Origin: Halopolyspora algeriensis | GTDB lineage: Bacteria > Actinomycetota > Actinomycetes > Mycobacteriales > Pseudonocardiaceae | NCBI RefSeq assembly: GCF_003337235.1 | Contig: NZ_QPJC01000001.1 | Span: forward strand, 274,256-338,255 | Reading direction: 5' to 3' | Length of the DNA: 64,000 nt | Shown: positions 38,736 through 48,825 of the stretch, piece after piece | Layout: each line of letters opens with the position of its first letter | Position numbering within the stretch: the first letter of the stretch is position 1 | Translations under genes and position numbers: made by a program | Notes under the pieces: generated by a model | What the model was told of the DNA's origin: nothing | The model's input: only the letters and a program-made list of their open reading frames with translations | The model's database searches: none

Positions 38736-39896
38736 CTAGGCCGAGGGCAGCCCGAGTTCGCGGGCGATGAGCATGCGCTGCACCTCGCTGGTGCCCTCTC
38801 CGATCTCGAGAATCTTGGCATCCCGGTAGAAGCGGCCGACCGGTGTCTCGTTCATGAACCCGTACCCGCCGAAGATCTGCGTGGCATCCCGGGCGTTGTC
38901 CATGGCGGCGTTGGAGGAGGCGAGCTTGGCCGCGGCCGCCTGCTTCCGGTACGACTCACCGCGCAACATCCGCGACGCGGCGTCGTAGTAGGCCAGACGC
39001 GCGGTATGCGTGCGCAGTTCCATATCGGCGAGCTTGAACTGGATCGCCTGGTAGCCGCCGATCCTGTGGCCGAACGCTTCCCGCTCACCGGCGTAGCGTA
39101 GGCACTCGTCGACACAGCCCTGCGCGAGTCCGACACCGAGCGCGGCGATCGCCACCCGCCCTTCGGTCAGAATCGACAGGAACTGCGCGTACCCGCGCCC
39201 ACGCTCGCCGAGCAGGTTCTCCGCCGGTACACGGCAATTGTCGAAGGAGAGTTCGTGGGTGTCCGAGGCGTTCCAACCGACCTTGGAATACTTCGGCGCC
39301 ACGGTGAAGCCGGGAGTGCCCGCGGGAACGAGGATCGTGGAGATCTCCTTGCCGCCGTCGGGTTTCTCGCCGGTGACGGCGGTGACCGTGACGAGTGCGG
39401 TGATGTCGGTGCCCGAGTTCGTGATGAACGACTTGGAACCGTTGACGACCCACTCGTCCCCGTCGAGCACCGCCGTGGTCCGGGTCGCACCGGCGTCGGA
39501 ACCGCCGCCGGGCTCGGTCAGCCCGAAGGCGCCGAGGACCTCGCCGGAGGCCAATCGCGGCAGCCACTGCCGCTTCTGCTGCTCGTTGCCGAATCGGCTG
39601 ATCGGCATCACGCCGAGGGACACCCCCGCCTCGAGAGTGATGGCCACGGAGGAATCCACGCGGGCGAGTTCCTCCAGGGCCAGGCACAGCGCGAAGTAAT
39701 CGCCTCCCATCCCGCCCTGCTCCTCGGCCACGGGAAGCCCGAACAGGCCCATGTTCGCCATACCGCGCACCAGCGGATACGGGAACTCCGCGCGCTCGTA
39801 GTACTCACCGATGACCGGGGCGACCTCCTTGCGGGCGAAGGCTTCCACGCTCTGGCGCAGTGCTTCGTGTTCCTCGCTGAGCCGGTGATCGACCAT
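38736..39896 (-). CDS. Acyl-CoA dehydrogenase (FadE19-like)
   Basis: A 386-residue acyl-CoA dehydrogenase. The signatures are FGLTEPGGGSDAGATRTTAV (flavin/substrate loop), WVVNGSKSFITNSG and the C-terminal QIFGGYGFMNETPVGRFYRD. It is the last gene of a unit with accD1 and accA1, the same set as mycobacterial Rv2502c-Rv2501c-Rv2500c for leucine or branched-acyl breakdown. It therefore probably oxidises isovaleryl-CoA or a related acyl-CoA before carboxylation. Electrons go to ETF. Confidence 0.88.
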   Translation of the reverse strand: MVDHRLSEEHEALRQSVEAFARKEVAPVIGEYYERAEFPYPLVRGMANMGLFGLPVAEEQGGMGGDYFALCLALEELARVDSSVAITLEAGVSLGVMPISRFGNEQQKRQWLPRLASGEVLGAFGLTEPGGGSDAGATRTTAVLDGDEWVVNGSKSFITNSGTDITALVTVTAVTGEKPDGGKEISTILVPAGTPGFTVAPKYSKVGWNASDTHELSFDNCRVPAENLLGERGRGYAQFLSILTEGRVAIAALGVGLAQGCVDECLRYAGEREAFGHRIGGYQAIQFKLADMELRTHTARLAYYDAASRMLRGESYRKQAAAAKLASSNAAMDNARDATQIFGGYGFMNETPVGRFYRDAKILEIGEGTSEVQRMLIARELGLPSA

Positions 39897-39941
39897 CTCG
39901 GACCTCCAAGCATCCGTTTCACGACCGTCTTGTGGACAGCT

Positions 39942-42008
39942 CTATTCCTCGGAGAGAACGGCCAGCGTCTGATCGAGACCGACCGACTGCCCCTTGGTGG
40001 CATGGACTTCGGTGACGGTGCCGTCCACGGACGCGGTGATGGTGTGCTCCATCTTCATGGCCTCGACGACGAACAGGGTCTGCCCGACCCGCACCTGCTG
40101 CCCGGGCTCGACATCGGCGACGAGCACGGTTCCGGGCATGGGGCTGGTCACGACACCGCCGGAGCCCGCTGCGGAGTCGGCGCGGTCGGCCAGCAACCGA
40201 TGCTCGGTCAGGGCCCAGGCCTGCCCGTCGACGGCCAGCCAGGTGATGCCGTCGGCATGTGCGTAGCGGTAGCGCCGGGTGCGCCCGTCGACGGTGACGG
40301 TGAGGAGGTCACCGTCGGCGTGGACGCTCGCCCGGCTCGGCGGGGGTGCGGTCCCGGCGGGCTCGCTTTCGCCCTGCGTGGCCTCACGAGGCGGTGAGCA
40401 CACGGACACGTCGGCATCTGCTGCGCGCCCGCGTATCCGCACTTCCCTTTCCTCGCCGGAAGCGGCGAACCGCCACACGCTCCAGGCCGGTTTCCCCATT
40501 CGCCACCCGCCGGGCACATCCCACGGATCCACCACGGGCCCGTCGGGTTCCGAGGCGAGCAGGCGTTGCAGAGCGGCGGCGATGTAGATCTCGTCCGGGG
40601 GTGTCCGGTTCGCGGCGACGAGCGATTCCAGGTCCCGCTCGACCAGCCCGGTGTCCAAGGTCCCCTCGCGCACCTCCGGGTGGCCGAGCAGGGCGCGCAG
40701 GAAGGCGATGTTGCTGCCGATCCCCAGGATCGCGGTATCGGCCAGCGCGGCATCGAGCCGACGCAGGGCCTCCGGACGATCCGTTCCCCGGCCGATGACC
40801 TTGGCCAGCATCGGGTCGTAGTCCGAGCCCACCTCGGTTCCGGCGGTCACCCCGGAGTCCACCCGCACTCCCGGGCCGGAGGGCTCGTGCACGGCCAGGA
40901 GGGTTCCTCCGGTGGGCAGGAAGTTGCGAGCGGGGTCTTCGGCGTAGACGCGAGCCTCCACCGCGTGCCCGTCGAGTGCGAGATCGTCCTGGGTGAACGG
41001 CAGCACCTCCCCGGAGGCGACCCGCACCTGCCACTCGACGAGGTCGATGCCCCGCTGCCCGCCGACCGAGGTCACGAGTTCGGTGACCGGGTGCTCCACC
41101 TGAAGCCGCGTGTTCATCTCCATGAAGAAGAACTCCTCGGGCTTCTCGGCCGAGACGATGAACTCGACGGTGCCCGCCCCGACGTAGCCGACCGAGCGTG
41201 CGGCTTCCACGGCGGCGGCGCCGATCCGGCGCCGGGTATCCCCGTCGAGCAGTGCCGAGGGGGCCTCCTCGATGATCTTCTGGTGCCTGCGCTGGAGGCT
41301 GCACTCGCGCTCGCCGAGATGCACCACGTTGCCGTGGGTGTCGGCGAGGATCTGGACCTCGATATGCCGCGGCCGTGTGACGTAGCGCTCGACGAGCAAC
41401 GTGTCGTCGCCGAAGGCGGCACGTGCTTCCCGGCGGGCCGAGGTGATCTGCTCGTCCAGTGCGGAGTGATCGGCGACGGCACGCATTCCCTTGCCACCGC
41501 CACCGGCCGAGGGTTTGAGCAGGACGGGGAGACCGGCCTCGAGGGCCGCCTCGCGAACGTCCGCATCGGACATACCGGGGTCGCTGCGTCCGGGGACCAG
41601 TGGGACTCCCGCGTCCCGCACGGTCTGCTTCGCGCGGATCTTGTCGCCCATCGCGTCGATGGCCTCCGGCGACGGGCCGATGAACGCGATACCGGAGGCG
41701 GCGCAGGCGCGGGCGAACGCGGCGTTTTCCGACAGGAAGCCGTATCCGGGGTGGATCGCCTGGGCGCCCGAGCGTTGTGCGGCATCGAGGATCCGCTCGA
41801 CGGACAGGTAGCTCTCGGCGGCATTGCGCGGGCCGATCCGGATGGCGGTATCGGCTTCGGTGACGTGTCGTGCGTGCGTGTCGGCATCGCTGTGGACCGC
41901 GACCGAATGGATGCCGAGCCGCCGCAGGGTTCGGATCACGCGTACCGCGATCTCACCGCGGTTGGCGACCAGCACCGTGTCCGGGCGCCGCATTGTCGAC
42001 GGCTGCAT
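39942..42008 (-). CDS. accA1: Acyl-CoA carboxylase alpha subunit (biotin carboxylase + BCCP)
   Basis: A 688-residue fusion. Residues 1-450 are biotin carboxylase, with IANRGEIAVR-like start (VLVANRGEIAVRVIRTLRRL), the ATP-binding KPSAGGGGKGMR and FFMEMNTRLQVEHPVTE. A linker domain follows, then the biotin carrier domain with VVEAMKMEHTI, biotin lysine at about K652. It carboxylates biotin for the AccD1 partner, as in 3-methylcrotonyl-CoA carboxylase. It starts 109 bases after accD1 and ends 45 bases before the dehydrogenase. Confidence 0.92.
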   Translation of the reverse strand: MQPSTMRRPDTVLVANRGEIAVRVIRTLRRLGIHSVAVHSDADTHARHVTEADTAIRIGPRNAAESYLSVERILDAAQRSGAQAIHPGYGFLSENAAFARACAASGIAFIGPSPEAIDAMGDKIRAKQTVRDAGVPLVPGRSDPGMSDADVREAALEAGLPVLLKPSAGGGGKGMRAVADHSALDEQITSARREARAAFGDDTLLVERYVTRPRHIEVQILADTHGNVVHLGERECSLQRRHQKIIEEAPSALLDGDTRRRIGAAAVEAARSVGYVGAGTVEFIVSAEKPEEFFFMEMNTRLQVEHPVTELVTSVGGQRGIDLVEWQVRVASGEVLPFTQDDLALDGHAVEARVYAEDPARNFLPTGGTLLAVHEPSGPGVRVDSGVTAGTEVGSDYDPMLAKVIGRGTDRPEALRRLDAALADTAILGIGSNIAFLRALLGHPEVREGTLDTGLVERDLESLVAANRTPPDEIYIAAALQRLLASEPDGPVVDPWDVPGGWRMGKPAWSVWRFAASGEEREVRIRGRAADADVSVCSPPREATQGESEPAGTAPPPSRASVHADGDLLTVTVDGRTRRYRYAHADGITWLAVDGQAWALTEHRLLADRADSAAGSGGVVTSPMPGTVLVADVEPGQQVRVGQTLFVVEAMKMEHTITASVDGTVTEVHATKGQSVGLDQTLAVLSEE

Positions 42009-42070
42009 CGTGGTCTCCTCGTCCTCTCACCTGTCGGTCGTGCGGTTTCGCACGGGGTGGCGGGCCGCCC

Positions 42071-42109
42071 CGCGAGGGCACGTCGATGTCCCGCGACAGT
42101 GCCCTCGCG
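42071..42109 (-). terminator. Hairpin between accD1 and accA1
   Basis: CGCGAGGGCAC and GTGCCCTCGCG form a perfect 11-bp stem with a 17-base loop, just after the accD1 stop. No T-run follows, so it may be a partial terminator or an mRNA processing/stability element setting the ratio of the two subunits. Confidence 0.5.
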
Positions 42110-42117
42110 CCCACTTC

Positions 42118-43731
42118 TCACATCCGGAAGACACCGTTGTTCACCGGCTCCAGCGGGGCGTTCGCCGAGGTCGCGAGCGCCAGGCCGAGGACGCTTCGGG
42201 TCTGCTTCGGGTCGATCACCCCGTCGTCCCACAGCCGGGCGGTCGAGTAGTACGGGTGGCCCTGGTGCTCGTACTGGTCGCGCACGGGTTGTTTGAACGC
42301 TTCCTCGTCCTCGGCCGACCAGGTCTCCCCCTTGGCCTCGTGCTGGTCGCGGCGCACGGTGGCCAGCACCGATGCCGCCTGTTCACCCCCCATCACCGAG
42401 ATGCGGGCGTTGGGCCACATCCACAGGAACCGGGGCGAGTAGGCGCGGCCGCACATGGAGTAGTTGCCCGCCCCGAACGAGCCGCCGATGACGACGGTGA
42501 ACTTCGGAACACGCGCGCAGGCCACGGCGGTGACCATCTTCGCGCCGTGCTTGGCGATCCCGCCGGCCTCGTAGTCCTTGCCGACCATGAAGCCCGAGAT
42601 GTTCTGCAGGAACACCAGCGGGATGCTGCGCCGGTCGCAGAGTTCGATGAAGTGCGCACCCTTCTGTGCCGACTCGCCGAACAGGATGCCGTTGTTGGCC
42701 ACGATCCCCACCGGATGGCCGTGGATCCGGGCGAAACCGGTGACCAGGGTCTGGCCGTAGTCCTGCTTGAACTCGGCGAACCTGCTGCCGTCGACGATGC
42801 GCGCGATCACCTCGCGCACGTCGTAGGGGGTGCGGCTGTCCGGCGGCACCACCCCGTAGAGCTGATCGGGGTCCACGGCCGGTTCCTCGACCGGTGCGAC
42901 CTCCCACGGGCGTTCGGATCGCGGCCCGAAGGTGCTGACGATGGAGCGCACGATGCGCAGCGCGTCGGCGTCGTCGGTGGCGAGGTGGTCGGTGACCCCG
43001 GAGGTGCGTGCGTGCAGCTCGCCCCCGCCGAGTTCCTCGGCGCTGACCTCGGCCCCGGTCGCGGCCTTCACCAGCGGCGGCCCGCCGAGGAAGATGGTGC
43101 CCTGCTCGCGCACGATCACGGCCTCGTCGCTCATCGCCGGGACGTAGGCCCCGCCCGCGGTGCAGGAACCGAGCACGGCGGCGATCTGCGGGATGCCGCG
43201 CGCGGACATGGTGGCCTGGTTGTAGAAGATCCGCCCGAAGTGCTCGCGGTCGGGGAACACCTCGTCCTGGCGGGGCAGGAAGGCCCCTCCGGAGTCGACC
43301 AGGTAGAGGCACGGCAGGTTGTTGTGCAGGGCGACTTCCTGGGCCCGGAGGTGCTTTTTCACCGTCATCGGGTAGTAGGTGCCGCCCTTGACCGTGGCGT
43401 CGTTGGCGACGATGACGCATTCGCGCCCGTTGACCCTGCCGATTCCGGCGATGATCCCGGCCGACGGCGCTTCGTCGTCGTAGAGCCCGTGCCCGGCCAG
43501 AGTGGACAGCTCCAGGAACGGAGACCCTCGGTCGAGCAGCGCGTCCACGCGGTCACGGGGCAGCAGTTTGCCGCGCTCGACGTGGCGCTGCCGGGCCTTT
43601 TCCGGGCCACCGAGGCGAGCGCGGTCGTGCTCGGCGTCGAGGTCGTCGACGAGCTGGGCATGGTGCTCGGCGTAGCGCGCGTAGGTCTCCGAGGCCGGGT
43701 CGACGGCTGTGGACAGGACCGGCGCATCCAT
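42118..43731 (-). CDS. accD1: Acyl-CoA carboxylase beta subunit (methylcrotonyl-type)
   Basis: A carboxyltransferase of about 537 residues. It has [37 protein letters not shown], the acyl-CoA site [20 protein letters not shown] and [20 protein letters not shown], all typical of the MCC beta branch. It transfers carboxyl from biotin to methylcrotonyl-CoA in leucine breakdown. The frame opens at 43791, but an ATG at 43731 gives the family N terminus and leaves the operator at 43771-43814 upstream; a GTG at 43740 is also possible. Confidence 0.9.
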   Translation of the reverse strand: MDAPVLSTAVDPASETYARYAEHHAQLVDDLDAEHDRARLGGPEKARQRHVERGKLLPRDRVDALLDRGSPFLELSTLAGHGLYDDEAPSAGIIAGIGRVNGRECVIVANDATVKGGTYYPMTVKKHLRAQEVALHNNLPCLYLVDSGGAFLPRQDEVFPDREHFGRIFYNQATMSARGIPQIAAVLGSCTAGGAYVPAMSDEAVIVREQGTIFLGGPPLVKAATGAEVSAEELGGGELHARTSGVTDHLATDDADALRIVRSIVSTFGPRSERPWEVAPVEEPAVDPDQLYGVVPPDSRTPYDVREVIARIVDGSRFAEFKQDYGQTLVTGFARIHGHPVGIVANNGILFGESAQKGAHFIELCDRRSIPLVFLQNISGFMVGKDYEAGGIAKHGAKMVTAVACARVPKFTVVIGGSFGAGNYSMCGRAYSPRFLWMWPNARISVMGGEQAASVLATVRRDQHEAKGETWSAEDEEAFKQPVRDQYEHQGHPYYSTARLWDDGVIDPKQTRSVLGLALATSANAPLEPVNNGVFRM

Positions 43732-43770
43732 TCGTTTCACCGCACCTTCCGTTCCGGATTCCCCAGTTGT

Positions 43771-43814
43771 GTTAGTCATCGTTAACCGCAAGGGCGATGT
43801 TAACGCTGGCTAAC
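43771..43814. promoter_or_regulatory. Symmetric four-half-site operator
   Basis: GTTAG (43771-43775), GTTAAC (43781-43786), GTTAAC (43799-43804) and CTAAC (43810-43814) are arranged symmetrically: outer gaps of five, inner gap of twelve. It fills the divergent promoter between accD1 and the TetR gene and is the clear operator candidate for that TetR. Confidence 0.75.
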
Positions 43815-43838
43815 CCACTTCGTCTAGCATGGCCCGCG

Positions 43839-44444
43839 ATGACCGAGGAAGTCGCCGCCACGGAGCCCGGCCCGGCCGGTTCGGCGCTGTCGCGCCGCGA
43901 GCAGATCCTGCAAGCCGCGGCCGAGCTGTTCGCCCGGTACGGCTTTCACGGTGTGGGCATCGACGACATCGGAGGGGCCGTCGGTGTTTCCGGCCCCGCG
44001 CTGTACCGGCATTTCCGCAGCAAGGAAGCCATGCTCGCGGAGATGCTCACCGAGATCAGCGACAAACTGCTCCTGGGAGGACACAGCCGGGTCGATGCGG
44101 CCGCAGGACCGGATGCCGCGCTGGAGGAACTGGTGCGTTGGCACGTCGAGTTCGCCCTGACGAATCCGGCCTTGATCACCGTGCACCTGCGCGACCTCGA
44201 CAGCCTCTCCGAACCGGACCAGCACCGGGTCCGGGAGTCGCAGCGCGCCTATGTCGAGGTGTGGGTCCGGGTGCTGCGCGCGGTCCGGGCCGATCTGGAC
44301 GAGCACACCGCGCGAGCCGCCGCACACGCCGTGATCGGTTTGATCAACTCGACGCCCTACAGCACCCACCTGGACACCACGGCCATGTCCGCGCTCCTGC
44401 ACCGGATGGCCCTGGGAGCGCTCTCCGCCGGATCGGGGACGTGA
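43839..44444 (+). CDS. TetR regulator of the acyl-CoA carboxylase operon
   Basis: A 201-residue TetR. The DNA-binding domain is GVGIDDIGGAVGVSGPALYR then HFRSKEAMLAEML. The C-terminal domain resembles the regulators beside mycobacterial accD1/accA1/fadE19 and Liu-type operons. It is divergent from accD1 across a symmetric operator, so it should repress leucine or branched-acyl catabolism until an acyl-CoA binds. The ATG at 43839 is in the correct frame; an ATG at 43829 is not. Confidence 0.88.
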   Translation: MTEEVAATEPGPAGSALSRREQILQAAAELFARYGFHGVGIDDIGGAVGVSGPALYRHFRSKEAMLAEMLTEISDKLLLGGHSRVDAAAGPDAALEELVRWHVEFALTNPALITVHLRDLDSLSEPDQHRVRESQRAYVEVWVRVLRAVRADLDEHTARAAAHAVIGLINSTPYSTHLDTTAMSALLHRMALGALSAGSGT

Positions 44445-44489
44445 GACACGGGTCCCGCACGGCTTTCGCCTCTCGAGCGAGCACCCACC

Positions 44490-45302
44490 TCAGCTCACCC
44501 GCACACCGTCGACCCTGGTCTCGACCCCCTCGGCGACGAAGCAGAGATACCCGGCGATCGCCCCGGCCCCGTCGAGCGGGTCCGGATAGCTCCAGGCGGC
44601 GTCGCCGATGACGCCGCCATCGGCATCGCCCGGCGACCGGTACAGCGAGCGGTACGAGGCGGTGCCCTTGTACGGGCAGACGGTGTGGGTCGCACTGGGT
44701 CCCAGCAGCTCCGGACGCACGTCCTCGGCGGGCACGTAGTACCGATTCGGCAGGCCGGTCTCGGAAAGCACTTTCGCCCGTCTGCTCTCGGCGACGACGA
44801 GATCGTCGGCGAGGACCTGCACGAGGCGGCTGGTGCTGCGGATGTCCACCCGGTGGTACGGGTCGCGGATGTGGCCGAAGACTTCCTCGTCCTCGTCGAA
44901 CCACGCGTCCATCGACGCCCAGTACACCGCCGCATAGCCGCTCAACCAGGAGGCTTCCGCGGTCGGTGCGGGGTAGCTCCACACGGCGTTCTCGGCCAGA
45001 CGGTCACCGACCCGGACGGAGCAGTAGCTCGCGTCGCCCTTGAACGGGCAGTGCGTGTGGTGCGTGGTGCTTTCGAGCAGGTCGGTCCGCACATCCGTGA
45101 ACGGCACGTACAACTGGGGCAGCAGGTTGCTCTCGTGCAGCAGAGTCGCGCTGTCGCTGTCGACGACGACTTCGCCGCCGAACAGCGCGCGGACCCGGCG
45201 GGGGAAATCGTGCCGGAGCAGGCGATGTGCGGGGCCGTCGATGCGGTAGTTGGCGGTCCCGGGTGGCCGGGTGGCCAGCGGTCCGCCGCCGAGCGTCAGT
45301 GC
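44490..45302 (-). CDS. Tandem DUF427 protein
   Basis: A 270-residue protein with two DUF427 domains. Each has the pattern VVDSDSATLLHESNLLPQLY / VVAESRRAKVLSETGLPNRY, followed by TTHHTHCPFKGDASYCSVRV or THTVCPYKGTASYRSLYRSP and a final SYPAP/SYPDP strand. The fold is a small beta barrel; the role is unknown. The GTG at 45302 has GGAGG upstream. It stands alone between a TetR and ctaD, both on the other strand. Confidence 0.88.
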   Translation of the reverse strand, partial: ALTLGGGPLATRPPGTANYRIDGPAHRLLRHDFPRRVRALFGGEVVVDSDSATLLHESNLLPQLYVPFTDVRTDLLESTTHHTHCPFKGDASYCSVRVGDRLAENAVWSYPAPTAEASWLSGYAAVYWASMDAWFDEDEEVFGHIRDPYHRVDIRSTSRLVQVLADDLVVAESRRAKVLSETGLPNRYYVPAEDVRPELLGPSATHTVCPYKGTASYRSLYRSPGDADGGVIGDAAWSYPDPLDGAGAIAGYLCFVAEGVETRVDGVRVS

Positions 45303-45437
45303 CACGAGCGCCTCCGTTGGTCGGTGCCTCTCATCGTCACCACGCACACAAGATCACTCAAGAGGCGGACACACTTTGCGCCGACACGGTGACGGCGCAA
45401 GACTGGAGCGGTCGGGTCCCGCAACGAGGGAGGCAGC

Positions 45438-47198
45438 ATGACCACGCTCGGCACCCGTCCGACGCCGGTTCCGACGCGGGCGTCCGAGGTAGCGCACACC
45501 TCCAAGGGAGCGCGTCTGGTCGCCCTGACGCGCACGACGGACCCCAAGCAGATCGGTGCGCTCTACCTCGTCACGGCGTTCGCGTTTTTCATCATCGGCG
45601 GCGCGATGGCCCTGCTGATCCGCGGTGAGCTGGCGGTGCCGGGGATGCAGTTCCTCTCGGAGGAGCAGTACAACCAGCTGTTCACCATGCACGGCACGGT
45701 CATGCTGCTGCTGTTCGCGACGCCGATCGTGTTCGGTTTCGCCAACGTCATCCTGCCGCTGCAGATCGGCGCACCCGACGTCGCCTTCCCCCGGCTCAAC
45801 GCGTTCTCGTACTGGCTGTTCCTGTTCGGCGGGCTGATCGTGATCAGCGCCTTCATCATGCCGGGAGGATCGGCCGACTTCGGATGGACCGCCTACCCGC
45901 CGCTGTCGCGCGCCCAGTACAGCGAGGGCTACGGCGGCAACCTGTGGATCACCGGGCTGCTCGTCAGCGGTCTGGGCACGATTCTCGGTGCCGTCAACAT
46001 GATCACCTCGGTGGTGTGCCTGCGCGCACCGGGCATGACGATGTGGCGGATGCCGATCTTCACGTGGAACATCCTGCTGACGAGCGTGCTCATCCTCCTG
46101 GCGTTCCCGATCCTGACGGCCGCGCTGTTCGGCCTGCTGGCCGACCGGACGTTGGGGGCGCACGTGTTCGATCCCGCCAACGGCGGCGCGATCCTGTGGC
46201 AGCACCTGTTCTGGTTCTTCGGCCACCCCGAGGTCTACATCGTGGCGCTGCCGTTCTTCGGCATCATCACCGAGATCATCCCCGTGTTCAGCCGCAAGCC
46301 GCTGTTCGGCTACACCGGGATGGTGTTCGCCACGCTCGGTATCACCGGCCTGTCGGTGGTGGTGTGGGCCCACCACATGTTCGCCACCGGTGCGGTGCTG
46401 CTGCCGTTCTTCGCCTTCACCACGTTCTTGATCGCGATCCCGACCGGAATCAAGTTCTTCAACTGGACCGGCACCATGTGGCGCGGCCAGCTCACCTTCG
46501 AGTCCCCCATGCTGTGGTCCGTCGGTTTCATGGTGACCTTCCTGCTCGGCGGGCTCACCGGAATTCTGCTGGCCTCACCACCGCTGGACTTCCACGTCCA
46601 CGACACCTATTTCGTGGTCGCGCACTTCCACTACGTGCTGTTCGGCACGATCGTGTTCGCGGTTTTCGCCGGGCTCTACTTCTGGTTCCCGAAGATGACC
46701 GGCCGGATGATGGACGACACCCTCGGCAAGCTGCACTTCTGGTTGACGTTCATCGGCTTTCACACCACGTTCCTCGTCCAGCACTGGCTGGGCAACGCGG
46801 GCATGCCCCGGCGCTACGCCGACTACCTGCCCACGGACAACTTCACGGCCATGAACATGGCTTCCTCGGCAGGCGCGTTCATCCTGGGCGCCTCGATGCT
46901 GCCGTTCTTGTGGAACGTGTTCAAAAGCTACCGCTACGGCGTCGTGGCCAATGTCGACGACCCGTGGGGGCACAGCAACTCCCTGGAGTGGGCCACCTCC
47001 TGCCCGCCGCCGCGGCACAACTTCACCGAGCTGCCCCGCATCCGCTCGACCCGCCCGGCTTTCGAGCTGCACTATCCGCACATGAGCGAGCGGCTGGCGG
47101 CCGAGGCGCACGTGACGGTGGGCCACACGCCGACCACGACCACCCCCAGCGGGGATCCGGGACAGGGCGGATCCGGCGAACGCGGCCCTTCGTCGTAA
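45438..47198 (+). CDS. ctaD: Cytochrome c oxidase subunit I (aa3 type)
   Basis: A 586-residue haem-copper oxidase subunit I with twelve membrane helices. Key ligands are in [15 protein letters not shown] (haem a), [14 protein letters not shown] (CuB His-Tyr pair), [14 protein letters not shown] (two CuB His) and [15 protein letters not shown] (haem ligands). It reduces O2 and pumps protons. GGGAGGCAGC precedes the ATG. The other ctaC/E/F and qcr genes are not next to it, as is common in actinobacteria. The C terminus has a disordered Thr/Gly-rich tail. Confidence 0.95.
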   Translation: MTTLGTRPTPVPTRASEVAHTSKGARLVALTRTTDPKQIGALYLVTAFAFFIIGGAMALLIRGELAVPGMQFLSEEQYNQLFTMHGTVMLLLFATPIVFGFANVILPLQIGAPDVAFPRLNAFSYWLFLFGGLIVISAFIMPGGSADFGWTAYPPLSRAQYSEGYGGNLWITGLLVSGLGTILGAVNMITSVVCLRAPGMTMWRMPIFTWNILLTSVLILLAFPILTAALFGLLADRTLGAHVFDPANGGAILWQHLFWFFGHPEVYIVALPFFGIITEIIPVFSRKPLFGYTGMVFATLGITGLSVVVWAHHMFATGAVLLPFFAFTTFLIAIPTGIKFFNWTGTMWRGQLTFESPMLWSVGFMVTFLLGGLTGILLASPPLDFHVHDTYFVVAHFHYVLFGTIVFAVFAGLYFWFPKMTGRMMDDTLGKLHFWLTFIGFHTTFLVQHWLGNAGMPRRYADYLPTDNFTAMNMASSAGAFILGASMLPFLWNVFKSYRYGVVANVDDPWGHSNSLEWATSCPPPRHNFTELPRIRSTRPAFELHYPHMSERLAAEAHVTVGHTPTTTTPSGDPGQGGSGERGPSS

Positions 47199-47348
47199 CC
47201 GTGTTCGGCGCCGGCACCGCGTTCAGGACGAGCACGGCCGGACACCACCCCGGGCGAGGACGCTGCCCGCCCCTCGCACTGGTCCGAACGGGTCCTCTTT
47301 CGCCACGCATCGAGTGGCGCTGTTCATAACCGATACAGGAACAACCGC

Positions 47349-48695
47349 GTGCGGGCTACCGTTTCGATGTCAGAGGCGCGTGCCGGCGCAGCCACCGCCT
47401 CACGTGCTCCCGGGCGAGATGCGGCCCACCTTTCGAACGTCCACGGCCCCCACCGGAGGAGATACCTCTTGCCTGTTGCCCTGCTGGCACTGGCCATCGC
47501 AGCGTTCGGCATCGGTACCACCGAATTCGTGATGATGGGGCTGCTGCCCGAAGTGGCCTCCGCGTTGAACACGCCGATCTCCACGGCAAGCGGCTACATT
47601 TCCCTCTACGCGCTGGGCGTCGTCGTGGGGGCGCCGGTGCTGACCGCGGCGGGAATGCGCGTGCGCCGCAAGACCATGCTGTTGAGCATGATGGGGTTGT
47701 TCGCCGTCGGCAACGCGCTCACGGCCCTGGCTCCCACCCACGAATCACTGCTGGCCGCACGGTTTCTCGCCGGGCTGCCGCACGGGACTTTCTTCGGCAT
47801 CGGCGCCGTCGTCGCCGCGAGCCTGGTCGCGCACGACAAGCGCGCTCGCGCCATCTCGCTGATGTTCGTGGGTCTCACCGTGGCCAACATCGTCGGTGTT
47901 CCGGCAGGCACCCTGCTCGGGCAGCAGCTGGGCTGGCGCTGGACGTTCGGGCTGGTGGCCGTGATCGGTCTGGTCGCCCTGGTGGCCGTGGCCGCGCTGG
48001 TACCGCAGCAACCCAAGCCCACCGAAGTCAGCTTGCGCGGCGAGCTCACGGCTTTCAAACGCCCCCAGGTGTGGCTGGCGTTCGCCGTGGTGGTTTTCGG
48101 ATTCGCCGCGACCTTCTCCTTCTACAGCTACATCAAGCCGTTGCTGACCCAGGTCGCGGGATACACCCCGACGGCCACCACCGGCCTGCTGGCCCTGTTC
48201 GGTATCGGCATGACCACCGGCACGGTGATCGGCGGGCGGCTCGCCGACCGCGCGCCGATGCGCACCCTGTACGTGTTTTTGACCGCGCTGGCGGGGACAC
48301 TGACGCTGTTCCTGGTCACCGCGGACAGCATGGTGCTCGCCGCGATCAACGTGTTCCTGGTCGGTGTGGCCGGCTTCGCCGCGATCCCCAGCATCCAGGC
48401 ACGGATCCTCGATCAGGCCAAGGAGGCGCCCGCACTGGGCTCGGCGAGCATCCAGTCCACGTTCAACATCGCGAACTCGCTGGGTGCCTACCTCGGTGGT
48501 GCGGTCGTCGCCGCAGGCTTCGGCTTCGTGGCACCGAGCTGGACGGGTGCGATCCTGGCATTGATCGGACTCGGTTTCGCACTGCTGTCGGGGCGGCTCG
48601 ATCACCGTTCCCCGCACGGATCGGAGATCGTGGCCACCCATCGGCAGGAACACGCCCCGGCACAGCAACGGACGGAACCGAGCTCGGTCGACTGA
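47349..48695 (+). CDS. MFS exporter (DHA1, AraJ/NepI-like)
   Basis: A 448-residue MFS protein with twelve predicted helices. After a polar lead of ~38 residues comes FGIGTTEFVMMGLLPEVASA, the signature of the AraJ/YdhP/NepI branch, then the loop-2 motif GAPVLTAAGMRVRRKTML and GLPHGTFFGIGAVVAASLVA. It should export drugs, nucleosides or sugars by proton antiport. The GTG at 47349 has AGGA eight bases upstream; an ATG at 47367 is an alternative. Confidence 0.88.
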   Translation: MRATVSMSEARAGAATASRAPGRDAAHLSNVHGPHRRRYLLPVALLALAIAAFGIGTTEFVMMGLLPEVASALNTPISTASGYISLYALGVVVGAPVLTAAGMRVRRKTMLLSMMGLFAVGNALTALAPTHESLLAARFLAGLPHGTFFGIGAVVAASLVAHDKRARAISLMFVGLTVANIVGVPAGTLLGQQLGWRWTFGLVAVIGLVALVAVAALVPQQPKPTEVSLRGELTAFKRPQVWLAFAVVVFGFAATFSFYSYIKPLLTQVAGYTPTATTGLLALFGIGMTTGTVIGGRLADRAPMRTLYVFLTALAGTLTLFLVTADSMVLAAINVFLVGVAGFAAIPSIQARILDQAKEAPALGSASIQSTFNIANSLGAYLGGAVVAAGFGFVAPSWTGAILALIGLGFALLSGRLDHRSPHGSEIVATHRQEHAPAQQRTEPSSVD

Positions 48696-48825
48696 GACTC
48701 GCCCGCCCGGCTCGCCCACGCGGTGCGGCCGTGCTGTGATGGGGAGCACAGGTCGGAATCCGCGATCGACTGCGGTGGTTGATCATCGAGGCAGCTCCAG
48801 CAATACCCCTGGGAGGAACGAACAC

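Noticed and set aside
41824..43785. Long plus-strand frame of 653 codons opposite accD1
   Set aside because: Antisense to the carboxylase subunit. High-GC genes often leave long open frames on the other strand.
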